64,000 nucleotides of DNA from Microvelia longipes (lineage: Eukaryota > Arthropoda > Insecta > Hemiptera > Veliidae), in contig JACMZG010001913.1 in NCBI GenBank assembly GCA_018340805.1, forward strand, positions 26,478,099 to 26,542,098, in the 5' to 3' direction. Each line of letters starts with the position of its first letter. Position 1 is the first letter of the stretch. The notes below the pieces were generated by a model that did not search any database, had not been told where the DNA came from, and worked only from the letters and a program-made list of their open reading frames with translations. Positions 19,834 to 34,251 of the stretch are shown piece by piece. The position numbers and the translations under genes were made by a program.

Positions 19834-20490
19834 CGTAAACAATTTAAGTTATTTAGAGGCGACATCTCTTCCTGGACAACTATTTCTTTCAGCCAACTTT
19901 AGTTGACCTCAAGGCATTTAATTTACAATTTTAAGTCATTATAAGTTAAAATAACAGCGAAACGGAGACTCAGTCCCTAGTTTCTATAACACGGACGATA
20001 ATCCAATAAAATGCATCTGCTGTCTCTTCTCTAACTAAAGCAACACATTCAAAAATAACTTATTAAGTTTTAAACTTCGAAACTTAAAGTTTTTGAAACA
20101 ATAATAAGCAATAGTGTATATTTTATTGGTGGGGTAAAACTTTTGAAATACTATTTAGTTTGCTGGGTGTAAGCTATAAGATTCTGAGGTCTCATGCTGC
20201 AAAATGTTACCTCAGGACCTCTGTAGCAACTTTAAGCCGAGCAAAAAAATGCTTTAGAACCACCTCGCAATTAAAGCGTAATCATATAAATAGTAATAGA
20301 ATGATTTTGCACAAAGGGGCTTCTAATACGGCCATCTAGTAGATATGCTATTCAAGTAACACGATTCTGATGCAATCCAGTTTTACTTTAATAGTACGAA
20401 TCTATTGTCGTGTAACCTCCGAAGATAAATATAAGATTACATAGCGAAATTGGCATTGCACTATGGACATAATTAGGTGGGTTATGTCAT
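19834..20490. other. Unique DNA, nothing recognised
   Basis: Moderately AT-rich, no repeat family. CGGCCATCTAGTAG at 20,329-20,342 recalls a motif near 44,450 but is too short to use. Confidence 0.4.
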
Positions 20491-20495
20491 CCTAG

Positions 20496-20663
20496 GCTTT
20501 CAACGTGGAGTACAATGAAGTGGATCGAGTTACATCCAGGGAGAAGAAAGCAGGGTTCGAAAAGAGTCTGAAGCGGCAGACGGTGTCAAAAGGAAGCCGA
20601 CATACTGGCACCGGGTCTCTTCCTTACTTAGCACTCCATAAAATCATTTTAAACAAACAATAA
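20496..20663 (+). other. GC-richer island with a 55-codon open frame
   Basis: After TCATCCTAG (a plausible acceptor) the frame AFNVEYNEVDRVTSREKKAG continues for 55 codons to TAA at 20,661. No start codon opens it and I recognise no domain. It could be a terminal exon, but GC-richer patches here tend to be open in several frames. Confidence 0.2.
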
Positions 20664-20744
20664 ACTACTTGAGGCTATCTCGCCTAAAAGAGGCAAAGAT
20701 TACGAAATATCTCCTGTTATGCTACAAATCTAGTAGTGATTGAT

Positions 20745-20800
20745 CTGCGTTTCTCAACCTTTTTGATTCGCGACCCAAACAATTTGATGGTAACGTTACC
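20745..20800 (+). repeat. Possible hAT-type repeat end
   Basis: GCGTTTCTCAACCTTTTTGA then TTCGCGACCC resembles the end (CAGTGGTTCTCAACCTxxxGGTCGCGACCC type) of hAT-family elements spread through animal genomes. The other end is not found within 2 kb. GGTAACGTTACC at 20,789-20,800 is a perfect 12-bp palindrome. Confidence 0.35.
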
Positions 20801-22230
20801 GTTTTCTTATAATTTAAACATGAGCAAGTTGTGCGGGCTTTGCGTTTTTTTAATGTTAGCCAAATTAAGTTACAAAATATGTACTTACAGAGATTAATAG
20901 ATTACTTACAGACTTACAAATAGATTAATATTATATTCTCATAACATTTAATATAATTGTCCAAATTCGCTTATTTTTTTTGGAAAATGTGACAAATTAT
21001 AAATTGGCGAGTGCAGGGAGCCAGCAATTTTTGCAGTATTAGGTTTTTTTTCAATTTTGGGAGCTCTTGGCCTTTTTTGAAGTTGGGTCCTGGACAGCCT
21101 GACGCCAGACCAGAATTATGCTTCTATCTTTATTTTAATTTTATTTTAGGTCTAATTGTTATGTTAGCTGCCTTCTAATTCCTGCAATGACGTGACGCCA
21201 TTAATAAAATTGTCAGATCATAAACTTCAATCGTGTTCGGTTTGTTCCTATCAAGTTGAATAACTTCTTATTGTTTAAAAAATCGGGGTAACCAAACAAT
21301 AATGACAATAACCTTCCAACCAGACTGTTTTGGAAAATTTTATTAGCTGCAAGCAAGGAACTTTAATAAAACGGAAGGAGTCATTAGGCCACCCCAATGT
21401 GAAAAGTGTTGTCAGCACCTGTAGTTCCTTGCATTCTCATAACACTACTGGATCTTTCTTATCGTCAGGTTATTAACATATCGTGCCATATTTTAGTTCT
21501 TTTTGTTAGTGTATTGGTTTATTGTACGCGTTAAATTTTATTTTTACCTTATTTGAAATTTTTAATAATTCCTAAAACGAGTGTTAGACAAGTGTTCCTA
21601 TAAAACTTTATAAGATTCTACAATACTTTTAAAAGACTAGTGTTGCCCGAAGCCCCTCTATTTCAAAAACAAAAAAAATGTGTCAACACTATTTTGGCTT
21701 TATGCGCTTCCTGTGGCTGCAAGATAAGAAACAGTTTTTGTTAGCAGGTGATTTTACCTCTTATCACTGCCTGCTAACTTTTCTAAAACATTTTATGATT
21801 CTAGCATTAAAAATATTAGATGTTTTTGCGAACTGGTCAACATTTAAAATGAACCCACAGAGATCTAAGGACCTACCGATTAAAAACACACCCATAGGCT
21901 GCTAAGTTAATAACCATTATGGCGCTCTTAAAACTAAAAGCTTCAGAGTAATACATCTTACAATCTTAAATACTTTGTCTCTATAATGCTGCTGCAGTTT
22001 ATAAAGTAGAAGTCACGTGATTAGGTACGTAAGTAAACAATGGGAATAGTTTGATAGTTAAACGACACAGTGACAATGATAGGGTATTGTCTAGCGGCTT
22101 CTGATGCGACGGACAATGAAGCAGACGATCTCAGGCCGGGAGGTAGGACAATGCGCTCGTACTACGTGGGAAGATGACCGCTGTCACCTTTGTCATACTA
22201 GTTAAAATACTTTATAATGTGTTTTAGAGT
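20801..22230. other. Unique DNA with weak GC-richer islands
   Basis: GTTAGCAGGTGAT (21,739-21,751) and ATCACTGCCTGCTAAC (21,762-21,777) form a hairpin inside a 75-codon frame (21,678-21,905) that I do not recognise. A GC-richer patch at 22,083-22,190 is open in two plus-strand frames; no product recognised. Confidence 0.4.
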
Positions 22231-25200
22231 TTATACTAAATAAATAAAGTATATGGTGCAGCTAAGAGAGATAGGGCGATGAACTGGAAGGGTAGGGCTC
22301 CTGGTTAGCATCGCTGTTAGAGAGGTTTCAACGCGTTTAGCTTTACTTCTAAAATGTGGAGCGGGTCTTACGATTTTAAATATTATGCCTAAGTATAACA
22401 TTTATTAAAATTTATTTTGATTTTAATAGCACATTCGCCTTACTCAGTTTTTACGGTTTCTCTCTCATTTTACCTCAGATATATATATAGTTGCTCTTGT
22501 GCTTGGTTGGGATATCGATTTTTATATAGTTTTTTCACGAGAATATTTTTTGGTTTTAATTGTGACGTGTAGTTAGAGTGGATAGTATAAAGTTAAGACA
22601 TAGAATAATGTATCTTTATGATATTATAAGCTCTCTATGGGCAGGACCTTGAAGAGCTAAGATGTAAGAAATATATATTTGTCCAAAATATAGATACTAT
22701 ACCAATGATTGAGATTAATTAGCTTGATATATTAATACCATAATTTCGATTCTTGTTAATTTGTTATGATACAACATAATTTTATTAAAAAAAATTAGAT
22801 ATTGTGCAAATCACTAAAATTATATGTACAATATAATGTATTCAGGTTGTCTTCTTCTTTGTTAGCAGTGTTATTATCCTCCATTCATAAGAAGATAGAT
22901 GTAAAGATTAATAGTAAATTATTATTTCAATTAATTATTACACACGCTTTATATTTTTCATATAATTAATTTGCTATGCAATATCTATATATTATCTTAT
23001 AGTTATTATATATAATTATATATATATTATATAGGTTTGACATACTGATTATACTACGTGATTATCTTACGTCGATAACATATACCAGTTAATACAGAAT
23101 TTAAAGTGTATTAAAAATAAGAACTTGGACAAGACTTTTTCTTTATCTTCGGAAAGTCATATAAATAAAAGATGATAATGGTATGCTCATAGGTAATAAT
23201 TAATTGGGGTGTCGATATTAGGTATCACGTTGACTAATGTGTGATGTCCTGTACGCAGACATGAATTCTCTGTTTCGGGGAAGGCCGCGCTTATGATTCT
23301 TTGCTTCAGAAATGATATTCAAGTCAGCGTTTAGTCACTAGAGAGATTTATTATATAAGTTCATAGTATTTATGTATTCCTAATGCTCCTCTATATGCAT
23401 GTAAGTGAATAGAGGGGATAATTCTCATTTGTGCTTTTCGCTCTTTTAACGACAATGTTCTGAACAATGTGGAAAACTTGGGAATAAAATGTTTTTTCAA
23501 AAAGTAGCTTATTATGAATCCACGTCTCAAATTCGCAAAGTCAACGAGAAGACTGTGTTATTTTTAAGCGGAAGCTCATTTGAATTGCCTTATCTGATCG
23601 TGTTACTACAAAAGAAGATTATTTTTATGTTATGAGATGTTGGCATCAATTGAACGGACGCCAATTTTGTGATGATGTTAGTGCATGTGTGAGTTTTATA
23701 AATTAAGTTACTCCATGGGGGGATCGGAAGAGTTAAGTATTTGTCAATATACAGTACTAGATACATTCTTTAGATTAAGGTTGGAGGGCATAATGGTCAA
23801 AAAGTTAGGTTGGTATTTCTAAACCTCAGTTTTAAGGTGATTAAATAGTCGTTAGCAATCAACAAAAAACAAAAAATATAGGTTTTTCTAGATCCATGAA
23901 AGTAAGATAGGGAAGGCTATATTTTTATGGTTTGTACAGTTGCCAACATAAAAAGCAAAACAAAATGGGATCGCTCGCAAGATTATTATGTTAGATCAAT
24001 TCGCTTCACAAGTTTTGTGCTAAGAGTTAATTATAATATCTTACGGAATATAGTACTCATTTAAGGATAAATTGTTTTACTTTTGTATATTGATTGATTG
24101 TTGCCACCTATTGCTTGGATATTTTTTATAGAATGATATGACTCCTTGTCATACAACGCATGAGAATTAAGTAGTGTAAAGGACTTTCGATGCATGTAAT
24201 TATTAATATATGAAGGTATAACTGCACTAACGTTATTAATTTAATAGATAAGGTAAGAACTTATCTATCGTTAATTAATTAATAAGATTAAAGGTCAAAC
24301 TTTATCTTATTCGTAGTGATTTATTAATAAGATAATAAGGTGTGAAGATACATGGTCTTAATCTATAAGGCGTATATTAATTATACAGGATAAGCAAGGC
24401 ACTCGAATATAAAGAAAGAACAATTCATATATGTTATTGAGTTGTATGAATTCTTGTGTGTGTGTACAAGTCTGTTGAGGGGAATATGCGATATGGTGAG
24501 ATGCGTTGAATTTATACATCTACGCAAATGCATTGTTAGAATTAAGGCGTTTATATGTGAACGGGTCTAGCATAAAGGTGGAGGTGCCTCGACAGATAAC
24601 TATGTGGCTCAATATACCATAGATATAGCAACTCTCTTGCTGTAACAAAAGGGGCATGAAGTTAAGAAAAATCAATTAATTTTATTTAGAATTAGATAAA
24701 ACTGACTTCGTAAATATAAAATAAGAGGGAGTTGTTTCTCAGGAATTATATATTGCGAGAGAGATGACTTCTTAAAGCGGTGCGAGATGGGTAAATAGCA
24801 GTGATAATTATATATACAAAAATAAAAGCCACTAGTCATATGTTCCATTTAGGTCGTGTTTTTTGTATTACTGCGGGAATAAATTTTGTGTGTTTAATTC
24901 AATTATAAAACATGTTATTAACTAATTAAAATAGATAGCTGCTTTTATTCTGGGTGCCTAGAGTGCCATCGCTATAATCTAAAGTTGCTCGTTGCATTAG
25001 TCGTGAAGTTCTTAGATCAGGTACGTGTGAGTGTATAGCGCTGGTGTGTATATCTAAATGATGTTCGTCTGTTATTGCTGCACTCATAGCTCACATCGTT
25101 TAATTTAGTTTAGTGATTATATAGACAATTATCTAGACCCGAAAATTATCGCTCAGTCTGCATTTATAATTTAAATTATTTACTTTTTGTCGCAGAAATA

Positions 25201-28200
25201 GAGAACGCGGTAAATATAGGGGATTACGGCATCAATTAGGTGGGCGTCAGGGTCACCGACTTGACCCTCACTGGCTCTCGGAGTTTTTGATATATGATAG
25301 GAAGATCGACATAAGATAGACTAGTATAACATGATGTGTATTATTGATTCATTAGGTGGCGGATCGATGTATCTGAATACAAAATAGAAGAATATATAGG
25401 CATCATACTCTGGTATTTGGTTGATTTATTTAGAAGATAGTGTGGGTAGATGAGATAGTATCATCTATACAGTATGCAATCTTAGAAATTCAATTTCTTT
25501 ATTATGGACTATAATTTAACCCTTGTATATCAGAGGCTTGACAAAGAAAAGGTAATATTTTGAAAAATCATAAATAAATATATATTGTAGGATTCTAGCT
25601 GTCCTATCTTGGTTGCCCTTGACTCTGCTCAAACGAGCATAATTCATATTTGGAGTTTCCGATTAACGGATATGATAGTCGATCTCGTCTTATCAGGGAA
25701 TATTATCTGTTGGCTTCGAAGTTGTCTCATTTTTGTAGATACTTTGCACTAGCTCATTCATGTGTGATTTCTCAAGGTGTCATTTACTGACTACTAAGCG
25801 GTATAATATATCATTTGTGTTATGTAGTCTAGAGTGTTATTTCTGATAGCGCCATACGATATTAATATAATAACAGTTTTTCGGTCTCTTAAGTCGTCGC
25901 AGTCTACATTGTTCGGCCACTAATTTGGTTTAGTACATATTTACCTGACTTTGTTGATAATTATGTTGGTTCTTCAGTCCACCTTAAGTGTCTCGTGTCA
26001 TAGCTCTTGCGCTCCTGTGTTTTGTTTCGTTTAATTTTGTTGTGTTCGAAGATAGCTCTTTTGACACCTTGTTAGCATGTGCTATTATGACTTCTTATAC
26101 TGACTCTCGTGTTTTAATTCTTATTAAGCGACAGATTGTGTGCGTCTAAAATAAAATATGTACCTTTCATAAAAGAAACTCGTCTTGATTTTAATAAATA
26201 TTGCCTGACTCAACTAAGCTTTAATTAAAATGTGTTCTCTATTTAAATGTGATAAGTATAAGTGGTGTTTAGCTCCGCGCGGAAATGGCAAAATATTTGG
26301 CGGTCTTTTTGTCGTTGGAATAGATACATTACTCAGCCTTCAAATATAGACTAACCTTCCTATATGTTATATTTTCATGCAAACAAAGCTTTGATTTACA
26401 AAACTAATTAATACTTTATTAGTGAGATAGCTTTACTCAAAGGTTGAGTTGCGGTGTATATCCCCTTATACTTTCTACAACTTAGAGTAATCTATATAGA
26501 TATTGGTCTGAGAAATTATATCCTATTATTGAGATGTGCTTTAATCCTCACTCTGCTCTAGTTTTAACCTAAGTGAGTAATATCAAATCATTTTTTATTA
26601 AACTTTTGTTGAAGAGATACATTTATTAGATGATGGTATATTTGCGATATATGTCTTATGTTTTAGGTAACTGAAATTTTTATATTACCATTTGAAATGT
26701 TCCCAAAATGAATTTAGATATTTCGGCGGCATTTAAAATTGGTTATTTGAGCTACAGGCTTTGTCCAAGAGTAATTTTGGTAAGTAATAACAATCGTAAA
26801 CAGATTTCCAGCCGATGAGGAAGGTTTCCCGTCTATGGAATTCGAAACTTAGGTTTCTAGCGAATGGTATTTTGTTATTCACCTATTTTACTGTGGGCGC
26901 AATTTTTTTCCTACTATGCGATTCATTCCACGTTTATTATATATTTAGAAATTTCGAAATAGTGTTTAAAATTTTTTTTTTTTATTTTAAAAAATAGAAA
27001 ATCCACTATTGTAATGTTAGTTATATTTGACTCACAGTATTAAAGAACATAACGGTAAGTGTTCTTTTAAGCTAGTATACATTACAGAATAAGCTAACTA
27101 TGGGCTTCCTAATGTGTCAATAGAATATTAATCATAAATGTGATACTTTTATGTGAGTCTGATAACCTACCAGTTATATTGTTGACGGTCGCCTCTGTTT
27201 AGGTGCAATCAATAGAGGAATATCGCTCTCTATAGAGGTCTTAGTTCGGGTGAGCGTGAGTGAACTAGATAAACTTATTGCTATTTTTTATTTATTTTTA
27301 TGAGATTTAGAAATATAATCTAGGTAGAATAATACATTTTTGGATTGTGGAGTAGCGCTTGAAATTTGTTTTACTTTCGAGCACATCTATTCTCGTGATA
27401 TTTCTTTTCTTAGATTGCATTCTTAAGACTAATTTGCGGTGACAAAAATCGCTATCAGCTTTAACTAAGCATATTAAGCATCCCATATATATACTTCTCT
27501 CATCCTACATTTAGGTAAATTTTGTATACTCATCTCTGAATTGATTATGTATTAGATAAGTTTTGATTTATTCGATATATTCGTTTAGGTTATACATAAC
27601 CACGGTTCCATTTATACCCATAATACTGCTGAACGCAGTACGCTAGAATTAACTCTCTCTGAACATCTACTCTTATAATTTCACAGGCAAATATATTGAG
27701 TTTAAGTACATAGATATAGATCAACGTCTAATAATTGAAGTTTTGTATATTTATACATGAACAATATCATGAATTTATAATGGCGCCGAATGAGTGCTTG
27801 TAAAGAATAAAAAGATGATATTGTATCTGAAATATATGCTTCATATGAACGCGTATATATAAATATGCTTCTATTTGTAACTGACACGTTCTTTCGAATG
27901 AATATAAAAAGATGGTGTCAGCTTAATCGCGCATGTCTCTATCTTGTTCTCCTGATATTATATTAATATTTTATGCTATATGAATAGAATATCAGAATAA
28001 TATAAACTAGACAATATTAATGACCTACATTTGTTTTAGTACAATCTAACTACTATAAATTATTTAAAAATTTATAGTGTTAATGTTCTTCATGCATTAA
28101 CATACTCGTCTTGAAATCTCACGAGCATCAGTCTAATCTATTTCGCGCTTTTAGAGGCGATTTTGTCTCAGCAGAAAACTCATGCGTGCTGTGATAATAA

Positions 28201-31200
28201 AGATTGCGGTACTTTTTTCTCGTCTGTTCAAGCTTAAGTGAGGTTGAGGAGCTTCTATAGCCGAAAACCTAATGCATTTTTCTTTTGTTTCCTGGAAAAA
28301 GTAGCTGGTGTCCTTTGGTGTGAGCTCTTTAGACCCCTGCTGAGCAAAGTATTATATATATATATATAGTATTTTATAATATATATATACTTATATATAT
28401 ATATGATATATTAATATTATATATATATTATATATTATTATATATAATATATATATAATAATATAATATTAAAATAAGCACTATACTATTCGTATATCGA
28501 TATATATGTTATTTCATCATATCTCTAATTTAATGTCATTTTGATGTTTGAATACGTTGTCGTCTTTAGGTTTATCTACAAATTTATTTATGATATATGT
28601 GTGTGTTACAAATAATTTACAATGTGTTTATATTAGTGCTTATATATCGGTTCGATTCTTGTGTGTGGTTAGTTCTTACAAATGTGAGTTGTTTTAGTTG
28701 TCTCGCGTCATATATTTGCTAGTTGTATCTTAACACTCAAGCTTTAGTCCGTTGAGATGGAGCGCACCTTCCAGTATCTAATGACTACTTAGTTGGTTTT
28801 GATGAAAGTGGGATTTCGCATTCTTCATGGTGGGCTTCTATGTATTGTCACTGATAATAAAACTGTATATATTATTACGTAGATAATTGATTTTACTAAA
28901 TAAAGCATGATTATTTATAAAAATAAGTTTAAGAATATAACTATATTATAAAGAGTGTCTGTATCATTTTAACTCTGAAATGATTTCTAGATGATCAGTA
29001 AAGGGTTATTGTGGATATTTGATTCATTGAGTCATAAATAATCTAATAGGATATATTAATAGATATATAATCATTATTTGATATTAATGTAATTATTCAT
29101 TATTATATTTAACATATATATATAGATGTATATCCTATAATTTTTAAAGGTTGTATAGTGTACAGAAAGCGTTTCGCGCGCAGTGCAATGGGACACTATC
29201 TTATTATTTATGTTTATTGTTGTTTCGATGCGTGTAAAATTATTAACAAGGTACTAGGAAGTATTTAATGTCAGACTTCCTGAAATATATGAGAATATTT
29301 CAGGTAATAACTATATTGTCTCATCTACTAACATTCATTGAAGAATATGTAAAATAATAAAATACATATTAGATAGTTAAAAGAATATAATCAATAAAAG
29401 TGAACTTAAATTTAATATACTTCTTATTATTACTGTATTTCACTCTCCTTTCTCTTATATAATTAAAGAAATAATAATAAGAAATATATGTATAGTGATT
29501 ATAAAGTAAGAATCCAGGGATGAGATTTGTTGGATGTTGCAAGTCAACACGAAGTTTTAGGTGTTTTAAGATCTTTCTCGGTGATTTGCTGAAGTGGAAT
29601 CTGTACTGTGTGTGTGAATTTGGACATGATGATGTGCTGATACGTGAAAAAAAGAGAAGGAAATGTTGTCAGTTTATGTTAAATTAATTCTTTTTTTGAT
29701 CTAATTTATTGACTTTAATTAGGTTATTTATTTACACGGAGTGTGTCTGTTTTATTGTAGCTCCCTGTTTTGTATTGTGCTTGTATTTTGAGGTTCATAG
29801 TTATTAGTTTCTTATGTTTAATGGAATATCTGTTAGTTTTGATTAGTTTGATAAGCTAGAGAGTTAGTGCTGTTAACGAGCAAAGATTTTTGTATATGTT
29901 TTAGATCGTTTTTGTAGTATTTAAGCCCTGCACACTGTATTAATGAGGTACTTGTTCTACAGTCTGTGTAGTTTTCTGTCTAGTTTCCTAAATCTACTTA
30001 TATAGTATTTATATATAGTTTATATTATTAATATATATAGTTTAATATATATAATATTATATGATAGTGCGCAAAAATTGATTGCAGCGGGGTTGGTGGG
30101 TTTAGTACGTTTGTGTATTTTGAGACTAAATATGTGCCAAGTTTCCATCTCATTTCTAGCATTAGTTCAATTTTATCGTCGATGACTTGTGTAACATTTT
30201 TTAAAAAATTGTAAACATCGAAATATTGTGTAGATGACTCTGTTCGAGCGAAGTATGGTGGGGATGAGTGTAAAGTGAATCCTCGTGATGTGTACAGTGA
30301 AGGAAAGATTGCGATGTGGTATGCGCTCCTAAATTTTTATTATTATGTGTGATATGTGTAATTCAAGTATGTTACTATATTATAAACCTTTCATGCTATA
30401 CTATAGTTGACAAAGTGATAAAGTTTTTAGAAATATTGAAGTATATTTATATTATAAGTAGCAGTTTAGTAATTACGAATATTAGTTATGAGAAGGTTGT
30501 TTTGACTATTAGTCTGATTTAATGTTGATAATATTTTCATTACTTATTTGTGTGCTATGCTGCTCGTTTGTTATTGGTAAGTTTATTGCTTGTGTTTTTG
30601 ATCTTGTATCATGTGTGTGTATTAGACAGCCGCCCAGCTTGAATTTGCTTTACGGACCTCTGAGAAGCTCTATCTGATTTTAACTGGTTCTTCTCGACTG
30701 CTATACTCATTTATTCTAGCTTAACTTATTTATTTCTCATTTCTCGGGCTATTCTTTAGTTGATACTGCTTGATTTTCTTTTATTATCTGTCTCTCATTC
30801 TCTTATATTTTTGGTTATGTATTTGGTTATATCTTTTTATTTGTTTAACAATTCTTTATATCAAAAAATAAATTGAAGGAGGTATGTTTTAACTAAAGTT
30901 ATAGAGTATCTAGAGATTTAGAAGGTTTTCTGAAAATGATCACTATTGGTTTTATATTAATGTAATTACGTTTAGGGAGTTTTACTATAATTTAGATATA
31001 ACTCTTTAGGATAATTAGCAAACGTGGGTGGATATAGAATGAAAGATTGAGAATTCAATTGAGATTTTTCTCTTACTTATCTTTTTCTTACTTTCTTTGT
31101 TTATATTAATTGATATATAATAGTATCTACTATTAAGAATACATATCTGAGTCTATAGACCTTCTAACTGCATTCACTTTCTTTTTAAAGTGTGTTCCCT

Positions 31201-31790
31201 TAATATGTCTCTATTTCATACAAAATCATCCGTACTATATGTGTTTACTAAGGCTGAATAATAATGCTTTTATATACGTATTGTTAATAGATTTTACTTT
31301 TTATTATCGCTCTTGATATATTTCAATGAAATATATATTTTACTTTTTTGTTGTATGTGAATAAAGATGATAATCAATTCTTTGGCGTTAGTCCTTTTTA
31401 ATACTAATATTACGTTGTAAATATTTAATTTTATATCTAACAAAGTTAACTATGAATCTAATTGTCAACTTTTGTTCTGATGATTCAGTTGGACGTTATA
31501 TTGTAACATATGAGATAATTAAAATACTTGCTCTTTGCGAGACCTCATTGGCAATATCTTTTATTTATATGGAAGAGTGATGTATATTGGTTTTATCAAG
31601 CCAATCTTGATAAATTGGCAGTATCAATTAATGTAATCTTTCGTTTTGTATTAACCAGGATTTTTTGCCATTCTGGGGCTACGTTCAAGGGTATACACTG
31701 AATATGCTGAAGTACAGATATTATTAATATGGAGATTTGTATTATTATCAGCTCTCCGTCCCATGATCTTAGATCTTTGCAAGATACGTT
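22230..31790 (+). other. 9.5-kb block of distinct texture
   Basis: None of the repeat families seen elsewhere appear here, long A/T runs are few, and only three frames of 60 or more codons occur (26,815, 27,702 minus, 30,316). G exceeds C on the plus strand in most lines I counted: 23:9 at 22,261, 15:7 at 23,701, 18:9 at 24,541, 35:12 over 29,521-29,640, but 12:12 at 25,981. T exceeds A in much of 25.9-31 kb. A T12 run lies near 26,968. No gene or domain recognised. It may be transcribed intron, older unique DNA, or a less well-corrected assembly stretch. Confidence 0.5.
28354..28470. repeat. Imperfect TA-rich tract
   Basis: TA repeats with ATTATA interruptions, no family B flanks on either side, unlike the other TA tracts here. 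Confidence 0.8.
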
Positions 31791-33640
31791 GTAGTAGAAT
31801 GCACTATTTTCATTAATATAAAGATAATATATATCCTTTAAATAGCAAAAATATCACAAAGATAAAAAATCTTAATTTTTCTGCATATTATTTCTAAAAA
31901 TTAAATTTACTTAACAAAAACATGTAATTCGATGCTACTTTAAATGCTATTCCAAAAAAATAACAATAAAAATAAGGCATAATATTTATATTACAGTTAA
32001 TAAAATGTAATTAATCTTAGCTTATTAATTTTTCTTGTACTAAATAATTTAATTGAGAATTGCATTACAGCATTATACTTTTATTGAATTTGTATTTTCT
32101 CATTAATATAAGCTGACATATATAAATTATTTTATAAATAAATAAAAGACAGAAAAGATGTCTCTTGCTATCAAAAGTGGGATACGTATCCCCTTTCCCC
32201 TACTTTTATCATCTAAAAAGAGGAAAGGAGTCTCCCTTTTATTCCCATTATAATCATATACAAGGGATAGAAACTTTCAAAGATGCCCAGTCAGCTCTAA
32301 ATAAGTTTGTGAATGTTTTTTATTGGTTATTTCCCTCTCTTTTTCGGTTTTCCGAGACATTGCCGCGTTGTGAAATGGCGCCTTTTCCTTTTTCCAATAA
32401 AATAAATGTTATAAAATATAATAATGTGGAAAAATAAATATAATATATCAAAAACAATGTAACATAAAAAGGGGAAAATCTATAATATATAGATAGGAAA
32501 ATTAATTTATTACTTCTTTCTCTTTTATGACTTTGGGAAAAATAAAAGAGGAGTTTGTGAAAAACAAATGGAAATATAACTTAGATTTTATATTTTCAAA
32601 TGAATTAAATTATTGATTATTTCTTATGCTTTTATTTCGACACAATTTTATGATTTATCTTTATCTTAAGGCTCTTTTTGCTTTCCTCAACTACTTACCG
32701 AAGGTATATATGGAAAAATATTGTGTTCGCCCTGAAAATTCAAACCCGAGATGAAAGTTGGTTACGGCTGATGAAATTGTAAGTTTAATAAACCGCGTAG
32801 ACTTAGCATCTGCTTTTCTGCCTCGTGACAAAAGTTTCTTAAGTTTTAGGATTTTTAGGATTATTCAGTACTTTGGATCAACTTGTTTAGTGTGTGGTGG
32901 AACCTTATTTCCTCCTTCTGTTTTCTGTGTTTCTGTATTTTTGCCAAATTTAGGGTCTTAAAAATACTCTTTTACAAAGGTAAGCCTCATCTTTGTTAAG
33001 GGATCTTTTTTCATTTCATTATTGTCCTTTAAAAGTTTCTTTCTTCTTTTGAAAGATTTGAAGAGTTAATTTTATTGATCATTTAAGATTTTTCCTAAGT
33101 AGTTTTGGTATTCTGTTCTAATTATAGGTTCACTCTGGACGGACAAGAAACGTTTTACTGTACCGTTTTACTTTTCTTAAGCTTTCTTGACTTACTGGGG
33201 CTTTCTTATGGGAAAAGCAACTACAGCTAGAGAAACCTGATCATAAACCTTGATTATAAGAGGAATTGAATAGATAGGTTTGTCATTTTTCATGTTATAC
33301 TCAGAACCGTTTAGGTTTTACTATCTCTATTCAGAACTATTATAATCTTCGATGACATTTTCTTTTCATTTTTTTATGCATTTAACTTTAGTCGGGTTTA
33401 AACTCTGTATTTTTCTATCGTTTATATGATTATAAATATAATTTCCAAGTGTTGCAAATAGGAGAAGGCCTGCACATATTTTTGGTAAAGATAGAGCTCT
33501 TTTGTAATTTATCTCAAATTTAATTTAAAAAAAAGCTTATTATTTAGAAGGATCCCCTAAATGCCTTCAAAAATATCTATATACAACCATACTGTTTTTT
33601 AGATTATATTTGTGTATGTGTATACTTTTAGAAACCTGGT
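31791..33640. other. AT-rich DNA, mostly unique
   Basis: GGGATACGTATCCC at 32,179-32,192 is a perfect 14-bp palindrome inside a 90-codon frame (32,165-32,437) without a known motif. At 32,695-32,755 a reverse family A tip (ACCGAAGGTATATATGG, ATATTGTGTTCGC) is present. A 67-codon frame at 32,758 is unsupported. Confidence 0.4.
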
Positions 33641-33653
33641 TTGGTTGTTTCCA

Positions 33654-33857
33654 GGAAAGCCAAAAACGATTTGGCGCTCGTATTTACTTATATAATTGTT
33701 TTTAGGAAAGCCGAAAACGATCTGGTGCTCATATTTACTTATACAATTGTTTCTAGGAAAGCCGAAAACGATCTGGCGCTCATATTTACTTATATAATTG
33801 TTTTTAGGAAAGTCGAAAACGATCTGGTGCTCATATTTACTTATATATTTTTTTACA
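33654..33857. repeat. 51-bp minisatellite, 4 copies
   Basis: GGAAAGCC recurs at 33,654, 33,705 and 33,756, and GGAAAGTC at 33,807, each unit continuing GAAAACGATCTGG and CTCATATTTACTTATA. The 51-bp period is 17 codons, so both strands stay open: 97 codons plus (33,641-33,934) and 144 codons minus (33,599-34,033, repeating NNYISKYERQIVFGFP). The frames follow from the period; a real repeat protein is possible but I see no start context, domain or splice support. Confidence 0.85.
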
Positions 33858-34251
33858 GAAGCTCTGTTTTCCAAACAATATGCATTTGCCAAGACCCTCA
33901 GAAACCTAGATTGATGACGGTAAATGATATGTAAAATGTAACCACCAATTTCAAAGTAGGTGTTAAACAAATTTAAATATATGTGAAAAATATTCATTAA
34001 TTTAATTGAAAAATTAATAATAAAAATAAACATACACTTTTATTATAGCGACTTATTTAATATATAACCTAGAGAAGTCATCTGCAAAAACAAACTTTAT
34101 ATGAACATAGTTTTCTATGAGTTTTGATTTTATTGTTGTGCCGAACGTATTGTTCAGAAAAAAGTTCTAAATATAGAGCTAAACCTATATAAGGTGTATA
34201 TGTTTAGTGCGTCTATCTATTACTCTTCGCGATAGGTGAGAGTGTGTTTGA

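Noticed and set aside
21678..21905. LINE endonuclease motif (LLAGDFTSYH) in a 75-codon frame
   Set aside because: The GDF text falls inside a hairpin and no other endonuclease landmark precedes or follows it.
22083..22190. Exon in a GC-richer patch
   Set aside because: Two frames are open across it, neither has good splice sites, and no motif supports a choice.
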